DNA of 64,000 nucleotides from NCBI GenBank assembly GCA_025506515.1, contig CM046443.1, positions 92,150,349 through 92,214,348 on the forward strand, read 5' to 3'. Every line of letters starts with the position of its first letter. Position 1 is the stretch's first letter. The notes under the pieces are model-generated. The model saw nothing but the letters and a program-made list of their open reading frames with translations. It did no database searches and was not told where the DNA came from. Source of the stretch: Flaveria trinervia (Eukaryota; Streptophyta; Magnoliopsida; Asterales; Asteraceae). Below are positions 8,478-19,710 of this stretch, piece by piece. A program made the translations under genes and the position numbers.

Positions 8478-11060
8478 TCACAGACTTAGTCTTATGTTTA
8501 TCATGAGGAACAATATCAGCTGTCTTCTGATAAACCGCATCCTTCTTAGTGGATTTGGGTAAGGCCTTGGGTTTATCAGGATGAGATGATTATGGTACAA
8601 ACTTGTCTCAAAAGTAGTTTTCATTTTATTTATTTCTAGTTTAATGAGCTTATCCCTTTGGAGCTTTAAACCCTTTTTGTACCAACATTCATCAGATAGA
8701 TGATTGAATTTGCCACAAATTTCACATGGTTTATTCTTCATCTTGGACATCTTTACTGCTGAAGTAGAAACTACTGAAGGTGTGATCTTCAATACTTTCC
8801 TCCTATCAGTACTAGGTACTAAAGGATTTGTAACAGCTGAAGATGGTAATTCAAGTTTTCCATCCGTCCTAATAGACTGTTTGATGGATTCCTCAGCAGT
8901 TGTTAGTCCTTGTATTTCAACTGATTTGAAATGCTTTTCAGATGTTGGGTCTCTTTCAGTACTTGAGGTACATTGAGGAACAACATCTGAAGTACTCAGC
9001 TTCATATGAGTCTCAGTAGTTAGACCATGAGTCAATTTATTTTTGAGATCTTAACACTGATTTCATTCTCTGATCTTAGATTATCATTGGAGAATGACTC
9101 ACACGATAATGTGGTTTGGAGATTGCTTTCACTTTCAGACTTAACTATGGAGTTAGGAGTAAAGTCTGTTGGTGGAGCAGTATGGTTGTAACCAATGCCA
9201 AACTTCACATTTGAAGCAGTTTGCTTGCTAAGAAGCATTTCAAATCCCTTGCATGATGAGACCCAGCGTTCACACTCAACTTGGGTCACTACAAGTTTTT
9301 CTTTGAGACTCCTGTGGTCTTCCAGAATAACCTCTAGCTTGGCCTTTTCATCATTTAATTGGCATTAAGCTTATAAATCTCATCACTTTTACTGTTAAGA
9401 GCAGACTCATGCTCAGCTTTTCTTTTGAAAATGGTTTTCTCAAGCTCAAGTTTTTGATTTATTAATGCTACATTTGCCTCTCAAATAGAGACAAAGGCAG
9501 CTATGCATGATTCAGAACATAACTTGGCTTTAGCCTCTGAAGATACCTGAGTTACCTGTGAAGATAATGCATTTGAACAGGAACCCTCAGTAGACTCCAG
9601 GGCCATGAGAGCAAGATTTCCAAAAGGGTGTTCACCACCATGTTGACTAGCACCAGCATAGTATTGCTCAGTGTGACCAGACAAGTTATCAGGTAAGCTA
9701 CTCCAGTCAACAACTCCAGGTGTGAAGAAGCTGTGTGATGAGGTTGTGATTGAGATGGAGATGGTGAGGTTCTGGTGGTGCATGAGATTGTGGTACAATA
9801 GGAGCTTGAACTTGATTTGACTGTGGCATATAATAGCAGGGATAAGGATATGGCATTTGACCTTGGAACAAAATATGCAGGAGATTGAGGGTGTGATGAA
9901 TGACTAGAACCAGCAGAGTGTTGCCCTTTGAATTGTGAATTGTTATTTGGAAAAGTCAAAAAGGGTGCAGAAGTGTTAGATCCAGTTGATCTACACTCTC
10001 TTGCAAAGTGTCCAAGCCTGTGGCATTTGTGACACTTCAACTTGCTCTTGTCAAAACCGACTTTGGTTTTGTCAGAGAGTCCAGGAAATTTCCTGCCAGT
10101 TCTCTTGTAGAATTTCTGAGATTTGATATTGATCAAGGCCATTTGGCTCAAAATATCCATCTCTTCTAAATCATCATCAGCAATGCCCTTCAAATCATCC
10201 ATGATAAAGCATAGATTGTCACTATTATTACTAGAATGACAATCAACACTCACAAAGGCATAATTAGAATTGTTTGAGGTGAAATCAATATGCTCATCAT
10301 ATTGGCATTCTGATTCTGCATACTCTGACTCATGACTTACAAAGGCAGTGTTTCCTGGTACAAAATCATCAGTGAGCTTTCCAGATGATGACAGTTTTCG
10401 TTTCTGTTCTATCTCTCTCTCAAATGTGAGCAATTTCCCATGGAGTTGGGTGAGAGATAGTTTGTCCAAATTTGCACCGGAGCATAGGACAATAGTATAT
10501 GTGTCACATCTCTCAGGCAGTGATCTGAGAAATCTGTTATTCATCTGGCTGTTTGTGTACTCATGTTTGACCGTTTTTAATTCAGAGATCAAACAAGAGA
10601 ACCGCTCAAACTATTGAGTCAGTGTCTCACCCTTTCTATGAGAGAATGTCTCATATTGTTGGGCAAGGATTTCTCTATTATTTGCCAAGACCTCATCTGT
10701 TCCTCCAAATTGTTCTTTCAAGGCATTCCAAGGTCATGGGCAGTTTCATAATGCATTAGCCCAGAATAGATTTCATTGGGCAGTGCCATGGCCAGAATTC
10801 CATGGGCTTTTGCATCAATCTCAACAATTTCTTATCCTCATTGAGTATTGCTCCCTCCTCTTCGGAACCATTTGATTGGTTTCCGGGTTATTCACCATAG
10901 GCTTGTGTGGACCATGTACCACTGATGTCCAACAACCTGAGCTGTTAACAGACAGGTGATGGAGCATTCGTCGTTGCCATATGTTGTACTCATTCCTAAC
11001 CTGCATCAGAGGCTTGGTTGAGGAACCAGTATTGTGAGGATCATTGGAAGGAGTAGTCAT
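8478..11060 (-). pseudogene. SIRE-type gag with two CCHC knuckles, copy A
   Basis: The start is ATG at 11060 (MTTPSNDPHNTGSSTKP), followed by NEYNIWQRRMLHHL of the capsid-like N-terminal domain. The UBN2-type gag core is at 10592-9552 (MNNRFLRSLPERCDTYTIVL, LTQLHGKLLTFEREIEQKRK). The first zinc knuckle is CHKCHRLGHFAREC (C-x2-C-x4-H-x4-C). After a Ser/Pro/Gln-rich region and a predicted coiled coil comes a second CCHC motif, CEICGKFNHLSDEC (9035-8478 frame). This long gag extension is known for Sireviruses. Gag would form the particle and bind RNA. Several frameshifts and stops break it. Confidence 0.88.
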
Positions 11061-11278
11061 TTTAGGTCCAAATACAATTTAATTCAAGCTTTAAAATGAT
11101 TTTACACAGACCACAACAGACTCAATGAAAACCAAGAATAAATCTCAGGATGAATGACCAAAAACACAGAAAATTCAATCTCTATAAACGTTTCTTGCAA
11201 CAATGCTAATTCAATCAAACTTGGATCTTGGATAGCAGTTTCAATGATCAATTATTAGATCGATCAATGATGAACCAT

Positions 11279-11290
11279 GCTCTGATACCA
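11279..11290 (-). promoter_or_regulatory. Primer binding site, copy A
   Basis: The sense sequence TGGTATCAGAGC, complementary to the 3' end of initiator tRNA-Met, lies 2 nt internal to the 5' LTR. Minus-strand DNA synthesis would start here. The leader 11061-11278 holds no ORF. Confidence 0.92.
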
Positions 11291-11292
11291 TT

Positions 11293-12016
11293 TGACAGGA
11301 TCAGTGATCTCAAGTTGATGGATTAGAGTGTAACACAAGGGAATAAGAACAAGAATTAGACAAATTATAGCAAGAATTTGATATTCGTATGCATTATGAA
11401 CAAATACGGTTGTAAAGAGAGAATATATTTCTGTGAAAAGGAATGTTTCAATAATATCAAATGTTTCTGCTCAATCATTCACAATTACAATAAGGTTGAC
11501 ACTCCTTATATAGAGTGCAATCACTGCTCATATCACGGGATAGTGACATCTGGCAGATTTGTTACAAAAAAACTAAAACTTAACAAACTACTGAAATGTT
11601 CACAACTACTGAGAACATATCAGAGTGCTAAGCATAAAACATAAAACTACTGATACGAAACTACTGAAACTACAACGACCGAAGAACAGGCTCTTCAGTC
11701 ATTTTACAAAACTACTGAAAGGAAAACATAAAACTACTGAAAGAAAACCATCACAATTACTGAAGAAGACCTCTTCAGCTGTTGTGACAACGACTGATAC
11801 TTGGTCTTCAGACTTTGTCTTCAGCACTTGTCTTCAGACTTTGTCTTCAGCACTTGTGTCTTCAGACTTTGTCTTCAGCACTTGTCTTCAGACTTTGTCT
11901 TCAGCACTTGTGTCTTCAGACTTTGTCTTCAGCTGTTGTGGACTTCAGCAGTTGTTGTGACGTTTGTGGGACTTAAGGTTTTTCGGATCCGGCTCATTGG
12001 TTCTTTTGGTCCAACA
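11293..12016 (-). repeat. 5' LTR of SIRE copy A
   Basis: 724 bp from TGACAGGATCAG to CCAACA as read on the plus strand. It contains a minus-strand TATA box (TATATAAGG, 11504-11512) and upstream of it, in U3, the CTTCAG minisatellite (11802-11931). It differs from the partial 3' LTR mostly by C/T and G/A changes and by repeat copy number. Confidence 0.93.
11504..11512 (-). promoter_or_regulatory. TATA box of copy A 5' LTR
   Basis: TATATAAGG on the minus strand is followed by a GAGTGTCAAC context that recurs in the LTRs of copy C (61012-61020). It is correctly placed between U3 repeats and R/U5, so it is the likely core promoter for the element RNA. Confidence 0.6.
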
Positions 12017-14239
12017 ATCTTTAATTGAGTTAATTAGCTGTTATGAACACTAAACAAGCGAGTAGTAACCGGACTTTAAATCAGTGAGCCGTTCAAACAA
12101 TTAAGACTAATAATAATTCAATTAATCAAACCTAAAAGATCATCTATCTAACCTAAACGTTACTACTTCCAATTTCATCTGAAAAGCACATAAACATTGA
12201 GTTCGACCACCACTATCACCGCAACCTGCAACTCATCAAAAAACTCACTTCCGAGTGATTTAAGTGAAATTGATAAGGGGTTAGAATCAAGAACACCACC
12301 TAAAGCTACCCACGATTAATTTCATATCATCACATTTCTCATCAATCGTACTCAACTCGGTCGCGGCTTGTTGTCATATGTTCATCATCAATAATCTTCA
12401 TTCGGGTAAAATAAATACATAACCATATAGAAATTACATGGGGAATCAAAGCCCAATGTTATTTCTATAATCGTTATGACTTGTGTTCAATTTGGATCAA
12501 AATCATCCTAGGGTTCATATGGATTGGTGTTCTTATAATTCTGTTTATAAGAATTAAGAATCATTACCTAACACGGTTGCGGCCTAGTCTACTGGTTACA
12601 CACTCACCCTCAAAACCTTGAGGTCCCGGGTTCGAACCCGAGCACCCTCAAACAATTTTTAAGGCTTTTTAGCCCTTAAAGTAATTATAGAAAATTTCTA
12701 ATAAATAAAAAAATAATTTTTGTAAACTTTAAAATTTTAAAAGACAACAAATAATTTTCTATAATTTTTTTAAATTTGAATAATTAAAAATAATTTTAAT
12801 AAGACATTTTAAAAAAAGGTTATTCTTGAGTATTTATATTAAATGGATTTAATAATTAGTAAATTATTGTTGGTCCAACGTTTCTTTAAATATTCATTGT
12901 CTAAATTACGATTATTTTGAAACATTATAAATCAATATGTTAAATAAATAATTATTTAGATAGTTCTTTAAATAATCATTTATATAATTAGATATTCATC
13001 TTTTCATTTAACCATTATTAGTTAATAAAGTTATTCTTTAAGATTTTATTTAAGTTCTTGAAACTTATAAAACAATACAACTTTCTATTATACTTTATTC
13101 TTAAAGTTTTGTATTTAAGATCTTATAATAAATCATTTAAAAGTTCAATACTCTACAAATGATTCTAAATAATTTCAAAATCATTTAATAAGTATTCTAT
13201 TAATCACTCTTATCAAGTTTTAAATAATTAATTATTAAATTAATTATTTCTTTTCATATATTATACTTAATTTCTATTAAACCAATAACTTAAATTGTTG
13301 AGACGTTTTTAATTATTCTTGAACTTGATTGATTTATAAACGATTCATTATTTTACTTGATTATTTAAACCCCCAAATTCCAATTGAAACCCTAGTTCAT
13401 GTCTAATTGATAATCTTATTATTTAATCTTGAAATTAATACATTTAGGTAACGTGTAAAACAAATCGTTGGAGCCTCGTTTAATTTCTTATCATCACCTT
13501 ATATATATCATGAGAGTTCTCCATTCCCCATTTTTACTTTATTTCACACCTTTTGGGATGAAACATGTTAACCTTATAACCTTACACTTGTAAACATCTT
13601 GATACTTGTAAATGCACATGCAATTCATCTTTATCATTTTGTCATGGTTATTTGTGTTATAGTAAGTCTTATATGAGATACATATTTTGTTTACAATCAT
13701 TAACTATTGCTAGCTGGCGACGTCTTAGATCTTTGGGCCTGACAAGCCTATTTGGTGCTAAAGCCGATGTATTGCCGGCACGTATGCTTGTTCATCATGA
13801 GAACCAAATACACTTAGCAAATCATATATACTTGTAATCAAGTTGAGGTTTGGTTGTAACTGTATGTGTTCTATAAAGTTGCTAACTCATAACCATTGCC
13901 ATGAATTGCTACTTATAAACCTTTTGTATATTATATATATAATATGCATGTGTTTAAATCATGAGAACTCACCAACTTTCAAAGTTGATTCTTTATTTTT
14001 AACATGTTTCAGTTTCGATACTTGAGGAACTCTTCTTGCTCATATAGGATTGGACTTAGATAAATTAAACATCTTATGTTGTTGGTTATATTTTTGTGTA
14101 TTGTAATGACTTAATTGACTTGTATTGTTTAATGAAAAATGGTATTTATATTATTCCAACTAATTTAGTTCCATGTGCTATGAACAATTGTTTCACATTT
14201 GTCTGCCCCGATGATTCCGTCATCGGTCGGGGTGTGACA
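12017..14239 (+). mobile_element. Ty3/Gypsy LTR fragment related to G2 LTRs
   Basis: The block around 13655-13880 (TTTGGGCCTGACAAGCC and the following GGTGCTAAAGCCGA) matches the G2 5' LTR at about 32805-33025. The end GGGTGTGACA at 14239 corresponds to the G2 LTR terminus GGGTGTGATA. The left end is cut by SIRE copy A. No PBS follows 14239, so this is a 3' LTR or solo LTR rather than a 5' LTR. It has diverged clearly from G2. A plus-strand TATA-like run lies at about 13499-13508. The rest (12650-13500) is AT-rich with no ORF. Confidence 0.8.
12578..12650 (+). ncRNA. tRNA-like segment in Gypsy LTR fragment
   Basis: A perfect pol III B box GGTTCGAACCC (12629-12639) sits inside a small palindrome. 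About 40 bp upstream is an A-box-like GCGGCCTAGTCTACTGGTTA. It resembles the head of a tRNA-derived SINE. It occupies the same LTR position in both G2 LTRs. It is unlikely to be a working tRNA because the cloverleaf is incomplete. Confidence 0.5.
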
Positions 14240-14489
14240 GCACAGATCCTTCTTACACCCCTGACCTGCCCATCAGTCCAGGGAGAGCATCTTCTTCTAA
14301 AGGCTCGGGAAGGAAGAAGCAATAGCCCACCCCAGGGCTTAAAGAGCAAGAGACATAGGATCACCCTTATTACCATAACTACCACCAGCTCTACCAAAGC
14401 TCCCACCACTACCACACATCCTACCACCACTACCACACCTCCTACACCACTACCCACCTCCTACCACCACTACCACAGCCACTCCACCA
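14240..14489. other. Unassigned junction segment with ACC-rich low complexity
   Basis: It lies between the Gypsy LTR end and the orphan G1 leader. The right half is imperfect accaccact repeats. ORFs on both strands here (for example Thr-rich or Val-rich) are products of the repeat. I see no homology to the neighbouring elements and cannot name it. Confidence 0.4.
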
Positions 14490-14639
14490 CAACCCACGCA
14501 CATAATACCACTTAACATTACTTGATGGCACGTAGCTACTAGGGCTGACATCCTTCATTTGTCCCATTTCCAGTTTAAGTTTAGGTTTTAAAAATTTTAT
14601 TTAACCCAATTCTCTTAAACTTTGGCTCTGATACCAACT
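14490..14639 (-). mobile_element. Orphan G1-family leader with PBS, left of the left LTR
   Basis: It matches the G1 internal leader at about 21074-21233, including the sense PBS TGGTATCAGAGCC (plus 14624-14636) directly abutting the LTR at 14640. A leader here is not expected outside a single element. It shows that another internal region once lay to the left and was lost. Confidence 0.85.
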
Positions 14640-16667
14640 TGTAAGGCCTCGTTCCCGGAGACCTCATAGTTGGTCAATTACAGAAGTTAAAACATTAAAC
14701 ATATAATTATACAAACTTAAGCACGAGAAATAATTTATCAAAAACCATTCATTTCATTTAAAACACTGTTGTTGAGCAATACATCATCGTTTAACTGATT
14801 ACAAAAGAATTGTTTTACTGCATCACAAAACAACAGCAACATAAAATACGAATGGATGTCAGTCTTTCCTGCCGAGTGGCTTCACCCTCGTGCCATCCTC
14901 ATCAATAGTTACCTGCCAACTGAAAATGTATAAAAGTCAGCGTTTCTAAGTGAGTTCTAGTTTTAAAAGTAATAAAATACTTTTTGTATGTTGTATATGA
15001 AAATACTCTTTCTGTGAAATACAACTCTTTACTTTGTATGCGAGCATGCATTAACTATATGAACAGATACTGTTCGTTTTCTTTACTGTATGCCTTGTAT
15101 GTTTTGTAATCTTTTATCTTTATCTTTCACTTTCTGTATCGACCAATGAGCAATACCCCAAACTGTATGCGCGCGTGAAAAACGGATGATGGGCCATCTA
15201 TATCCCTTAAAAGGGTTCTGTTTACTGTATACAAGGCCGACCCAATCACCCAGGACACACTGCAAGGGTCCAGCCAATCTTAATTGAATGGCCCCGTGTG
15301 CAATATGGGGTAGCTAACCCGCAACACGGTCGAGCTAACGACAACATGGTCGTGTCACTCCTGTAAGCTTGCAAGACTTGTTACATTTTATTAATGTTCC
15401 ACTTCTCTTCTTTATTACTCTTTCTCTTTATTATTACAATATACTTTATGTTACGATACTAAACATACCACGTAAAGTCACGCACTATAAGTAATAATAT
15501 AGCAATAATAATAATAATAAGGAACAATCATAATCATGCATGAAACTCATCATTAATAAGCCTAGTCAAACCTCAGTCAAAACCCTAAAAGCACAGACTC
15601 CCAAAAATTCTATAAAATTTTCTAAGTGTTGGGCGCTTTGACACTATTTGCGCGCATGAGCCCTGTTTGGGCGTTTCAACACTATGTAGGCGCATCAGCC
15701 AATACTTAATCATTTTATCACTTAGGCGCATGAACTATTCAGGCGCATGGACACTATTCGCGCGTATGAACACTTAGGCGCATGGGTTATTCGGACGCAT
15801 AGACACCTAGGCGCATGGGCCACTTGGGCGCATGGGCACTATTGGGACGCATAGCCCTACACTTAGTTGTCCAACTAATATTTCTAGGTGCATGGACCAC
15901 TGTTCAGGCGCATGGGCTATACTTAACATTTCTAAGGCAATTTCAAGCGCATGGGTTATTGTTCAGGCGCATGGGTTACACTTAAATTCTTCTAAAGCAT
16001 TCCTAGACACATGAGTCTTATCTAGGCGCATGAACCTTCTGTGTAACATGTTTCTAGGATGATTTGAAACCCATTCATCATACCTATCTGTTCTAAGCTT
16101 ACCAGGGCCATTCTAAAAATGAACAACCTATAAGCATTCAAGAATCATCATCCAACATGCATAATACATACGGGTATACATACATATACATTTGAAAATC
16201 GTTTTATTACATTTTCAGCCCAAAGAGAGTTTAAAACAAGTAAAAACCGGGGTCTAGAAACTCACCTGGTGCAACTTGGGTGTATCTTCCTTCTAACCCT
16301 TTTGCAACTGAGTTCAAACACCTAAAAACCCCACAAACACATACACACCCGAGCACATACACAAATACATAAGCATATAAACACATAACCGGGATAAAAC
16401 CCATCATAAACACTTAAAAACCTTGAATTTGATTTCTTCTTTTCTCCTTCTTCAGAACCCAAAGTTCTGCTCTCTCTCGCTAAAACCGAATGAAAATGGT
16501 GATGTGAAGTGAGGGTGGGCGGCCGTGCCCACCTTTACATCAACTTTTTGTGTACTTTGGTCCTTTTTAAATTTTTAACCCCTCAATTTGGGTTCATTGA
16601 CATTTCCTTTCTTTATTCTTCAACTCTTATTCTTCCTTTTCTTTTTAAGAAATAAACGGGTGTTACA
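14640..16667 (-). repeat. Left (3') LTR of G1
   Basis: 2,028 bp from TGTAAGGCC to TGTTACA (plus strand). It is nearly collinear with 21234-23253. It contains a cluster of GCGCATGGG-type words at about 15640-16040 and an AC-rich stretch at about 16330-16390 that yields spurious ORFs. Confidence 0.93.
15640..16040. repeat. GGCGCATGGG word array in G1 left LTR
   Basis: About 18 or more variants of ggcgcatggg (also gacgcatag, gcgcatgaa) recur every 15-35 bp, often separated by cacta or ttcag-like spacers. The same array is in the right LTR at about 22200-22610. Its role is unknown; it may be a binding-site cluster. Confidence 0.8.
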
Positions 16668-16680
16668 AGTCCACCCCCTT
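16668..16680 (-). promoter_or_regulatory. PPT of G1
   Basis: The sense AAGGGGGTGGACT immediately precedes the 3' LTR start TGTAACACCC. Sense GGGTG can pair with CACCC across the junction. It is the expected primer site for plus-strand DNA. Confidence 0.85.
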
Positions 16681-16705
16681 AAATAGATTTCGTCCCCAAA
16701 ACCTG

Positions 16706-17929
16706 TTATTCCTCAAACAAACGAGGATAATGTTGCTTCATCTCCTCCTCAGTTTCCCATGCAGATTCGGATCCCTTCCTGTGCTTCCTCTGTACACGCA
16801 CAAAATGAACCACTTTATTCCTTAGTCTCTTCTCTTTACAATCGATGATTGTCACTGGTTGCTCTACATAATTGAGCCTTTCATCTACTTCGATGTCTTC
16901 TAGTGGAACAATCATGTTTTTATCAGCTAAGCACTTTCTCAAATGAGATACATGGAATGTCGGGTGAATTCCACTTAACTCATCTGGTAACTCCAATCTA
17001 TAGGCCACCTCTCCTACTCGAGCAATGATTCGGAAAAGGCCTATATATCTTGGGCTCAACTTGCCCTGCTTCTTGAATCGGATGATACCATTCGAAGGTG
17101 AGACCTTCAACGTAACCCGTCACCCACCTGGAACTCGATCGGTCTGCGTGTTTATCGGCATACGACTTCGGCCTATCTTTAGCTTCTCAGTCGTAGCCTC
17201 AATGACCTCGACGCTCCCCAATTCTTCTGACCAATATCACCCCAACAAACGGGCGTTCTGCATCTCCTACCATATAGCATCTCATATGGTGGCATGCCAA
17301 TGCTAGCATGATAGTTGTTGTTGTATGAAAACTCAGCTAACAGTAAGTGGTCATCGCACTTCCCCCAAAATCAATCACACATGCCCGAAGCATGTCTTCC
17401 AATGTCTGAATGGTCCTTTCTGACTGACCATCAGTTTGGGGATGATAAGCCGTGCTAATATGTAACCTCGTCCCCATGGCGTCATGGAATTCTTCCAAAA
17501 TTTAGAGGAAAACCGGGTGTCACGATCAGACACAATAGACACCGGCACACCGTGACGAGTTACAATTTCCTTGATGAATAGATCCGCCAACCTCTCAGAT
17601 GAATATGTCTCGCGGATCGGTAGGAAATGAGCACTTTTCGTCAGACGGTCGACAATCACCCATATGTCATCGTACCCCTTCGGAGTATGTGGCAACTTCG
17701 TTACGAAATCCATTGTGATGTGCTCCCACTTCCATTCCGGTATATCTAAAGGTTGGATCCTCCCATACGGCTTTTGATGCTCGGCCTTCACTTGCAAACA
17801 AGTAAGGCACTTACTCACATACCCCACCACATCGCGCTTCATACCCGGCCACCAATAATCCTTCTTCATATCTTGGTACATTTTTGTGGCACTAGGGTGG
17901 ATGGAGTATCGAGTTTTTGTGGGCTTCAT
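16706..17929 (-). pseudogene. G1 integrase with chromodomain-like C-terminus
   Basis: The H2C2 zinc finger is in the 17929-17375 frame (RYSIHPSATKMYQDMKKDYW, KCLTCLQVKAEHQ). The core follows with WEHITMDFVTKLP (first Asp) and GVPVSIVSDRDTRFSSKFW (second Asp). A frameshift at about 17450-17500 breaks the region of the catalytic Glu. The C-terminal domain at 17110-16706 has GKLSPRYIGLFRIIARVGEV, HPTFHVSHLRKCL and a weak chromodomain-like tail. It would insert cDNA, perhaps with chromatin targeting. Inactive here. Confidence 0.9.
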
Positions 17930-18158
17930 CCATAATCCTCACACGTAGATTCCCGAAATGAGGAATCCACACCCGTCCAAATCAAGTTTTAACACCAAGT
18001 GTGCTTTCACCCAATTCCCCAACCAGACCTCTCATCCTTTCAGAGTTAAGATGATCTTTTTTCAATGCCTCATCTTGAAAGTATTTGACTTGCTTCATCA
18101 CATCAGAGGTCATGATCAGTTGATATGCTTTCACCCGAATTGGCTCGAGCCTCTCCTT

Positions 18159-19128
18159 TCAGCTAAGAGCATCAGCCACCACGTTGGCTTTGCCCGGATG
18201 GTAATGGATCTCACAATCATAATCTTTTATGAGCTCCAACCATCTTCTCTGCCTCATGTTCAGATCTTTTTGCTCGAAGAAGTACTTCAAGCTCTTGTGG
18301 TCAATGAAAATGGCGCACTTCCTCCGTAGAGAAAGTGCCTCCAAATCTTCAATGCAAAGACCACGACCGCTAGATCCAAGTCATGAGTGGGATAATTGGC
18401 CTCATGAACTTTCAACTATCGGGATGCATAGGCTATAACCTTCCCTCTCTGTATTAATATGCACCCCAACCCTGAGTAGGAAGCATCTGAATAAACCACC
18501 AAATCCTCGCTTCCTTCAGCTAATGAGAGAACATGAGCTTGAGTCAACCTTGCCTTTAACTCCACGAATGCTTGCTCTTGAGCTTGACCCCATATAAACT
18601 TTACATCCCTTCGGGTCCACTTGGTTAGTGGAGAAGCGATCTTGGAAAAGTCCTGAATGAACCTTCGATAATATCCCGCCAACCCCAAGAAAACTACGAA
18701 TCTCGGATGGCGTTGTCGGAGACTTCCATTGCATCGATGCCTTCACCCTTGCAGGGTCTACCATAATCCCTCTGGATTTTCCACGTGACCTAAGAATTGA
18801 ACTTCGCGTAACCAGAACGCGCACTTGGAGAATTTGGCATACAACTTCTCCCTTCTTAAGGTCTCCAACACCTCCCGGATGTGTCCAGCATGCTATTCTT
18901 TGCTCTTCGAGTAGATCAGGATATCATCAATGAACATAATCATTGATCTATCCAACATCGGCCGACACACTCTATCATCAAGTCCATAAAAGCAGCTGGC
19001 GCGTTAGTTAGACCAAAAGACATAACGAGAAACTCGTAGTGTCCATAACGCGTATGGAAAGCCATCTTAGGAATGTCTTGTTCCTTCACCTTCAATTTAT
19101 AGTAGCCAGATCGTAGATCTATTATCAA
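18159..19128 (-). pseudogene. G1 reverse transcriptase (N-terminus deleted) and RNase H
   Basis: RT begins abruptly at IIDLRSGYYKLKVKEQDIPK, then MAFHTRYGHYEFLVMSFGLT and NAPAAFMDLM. The fingers/palm part with KKKDGS and CIDYRELNKL, present in G2, is absent. The connection and RNase H follow: PTTPSEIRSFLGVGG/LAGYYRRF, VYSDASYSGLGCILIQRGKV, and 18344-18159 with IDHKSLKYFFEQKDLNMRQR and HPGKANVVADALS. Frames shift several times. Confidence 0.9.
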
Positions 19129-19620
19129 GAACCAACTGGCACCTCAGATAATTGCGGTACAGACGCATCCACATCTTTTACGTAGGCCAAGTGGGCACTA
19201 CATCCACGTCTCATGCATTTCCCCGCCACCGCCATCGAAATCATCTTCGGGATCATAGTAACGCGATCTCCATAAATCGTAACCAAACTCCCGTCGGGCG
19301 CAAGTAATCGAATCATTTTCTTGCGACATATGATGTTTGCTTCATAGGTTGCTAACCAGTCCATCCCTAGTACTACATCAAATCCACCTAGGGGCATCAC
19401 GTGTAACCTAGCAGCAAAGCTATGACCTTCTAGTTCTATGGCACAGTCCTCTATCACATCAGTAATTCTAGTGGACTTACCAATAGCAGTTCTACATCGA
19501 ATGGTGCACTGAGCTTTCTACTACTAACAGGCAACTTAGCACAGAAAGTAGTGGAAATAAAACTCCTGCTAGCACCGGAATCAAACAATACAGAGGCATA
19601 AATTGGTTTACTAGAAACAT
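19125..19620 (-). pseudogene. G1 aspartic protease
   Basis: The frame reads IELEGHSFAARLHVMPLGGF, then DVVLGMDWLATYEANIICRK, the conserved Gypsy retropepsin flap and C-terminal blocks. The catalytic DSG is readable just upstream (about 19580-19600, VLFDSGA in a shifted frame). It ends in VKDVDASVPQLSEVPVGS, after which sequence jumps to mid-RT. The gag-protease junction here is continuous, unlike in G2. Confidence 0.85.
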
Positions 19621-19710
19621 ACCTGCACAACATCAGGATCAGGTCTGGCTTCCTCCCGGTTCATAGTGTAAGATCTAGCACTTGCCCTCTGTCCTCCTTC
19701 TTCCGGCTTC

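Larger units (their letters stand above)
1..12016 (-). mobile_element. SIRE-type Copia LTR retrotransposon, copy A (3' LTR truncated by window edge)
   Basis: On the minus strand the order is 5' LTR (11293-12016), PBS, gag, protease, integrase, reverse transcriptase, RNase H, a spacer rich in small hairpins, an additional ORF (aORF), PPT and 3' LTR (1-393, cut by the window). PR-IN-RT-RH order is diagnostic of Ty1/Copia. A long gag with two CCHC knuckles, an extra ORF after pol and a tRNA-Met type PBS are known features of Sireviruses. All ORFs are interrupted. LTR differences between its two ends are mainly substitutions, so it looks older than copy C. The right flank 12017-12021 (atctt) should be the target duplication, but its partner lies outside the window. 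Confidence 0.93.

Noticed and set aside
12578..12650. Functional tRNA gene
   Set aside because: The B box is perfect, but acceptor and anticodon stems are not convincing, and the segment recurs inside LTRs.
14096..14515. Thr/His-rich ORF on plus and Val-rich ORF on minus strand
   Set aside because: Both come from ACC low-complexity sequence and cross the LTR end at 14239.
16231..16413. ORF with CVCVC run (also 22719-22955)
   Set aside because: It translates the AC-rich tract and flanking LTR of G1. It is a repeat artefact.
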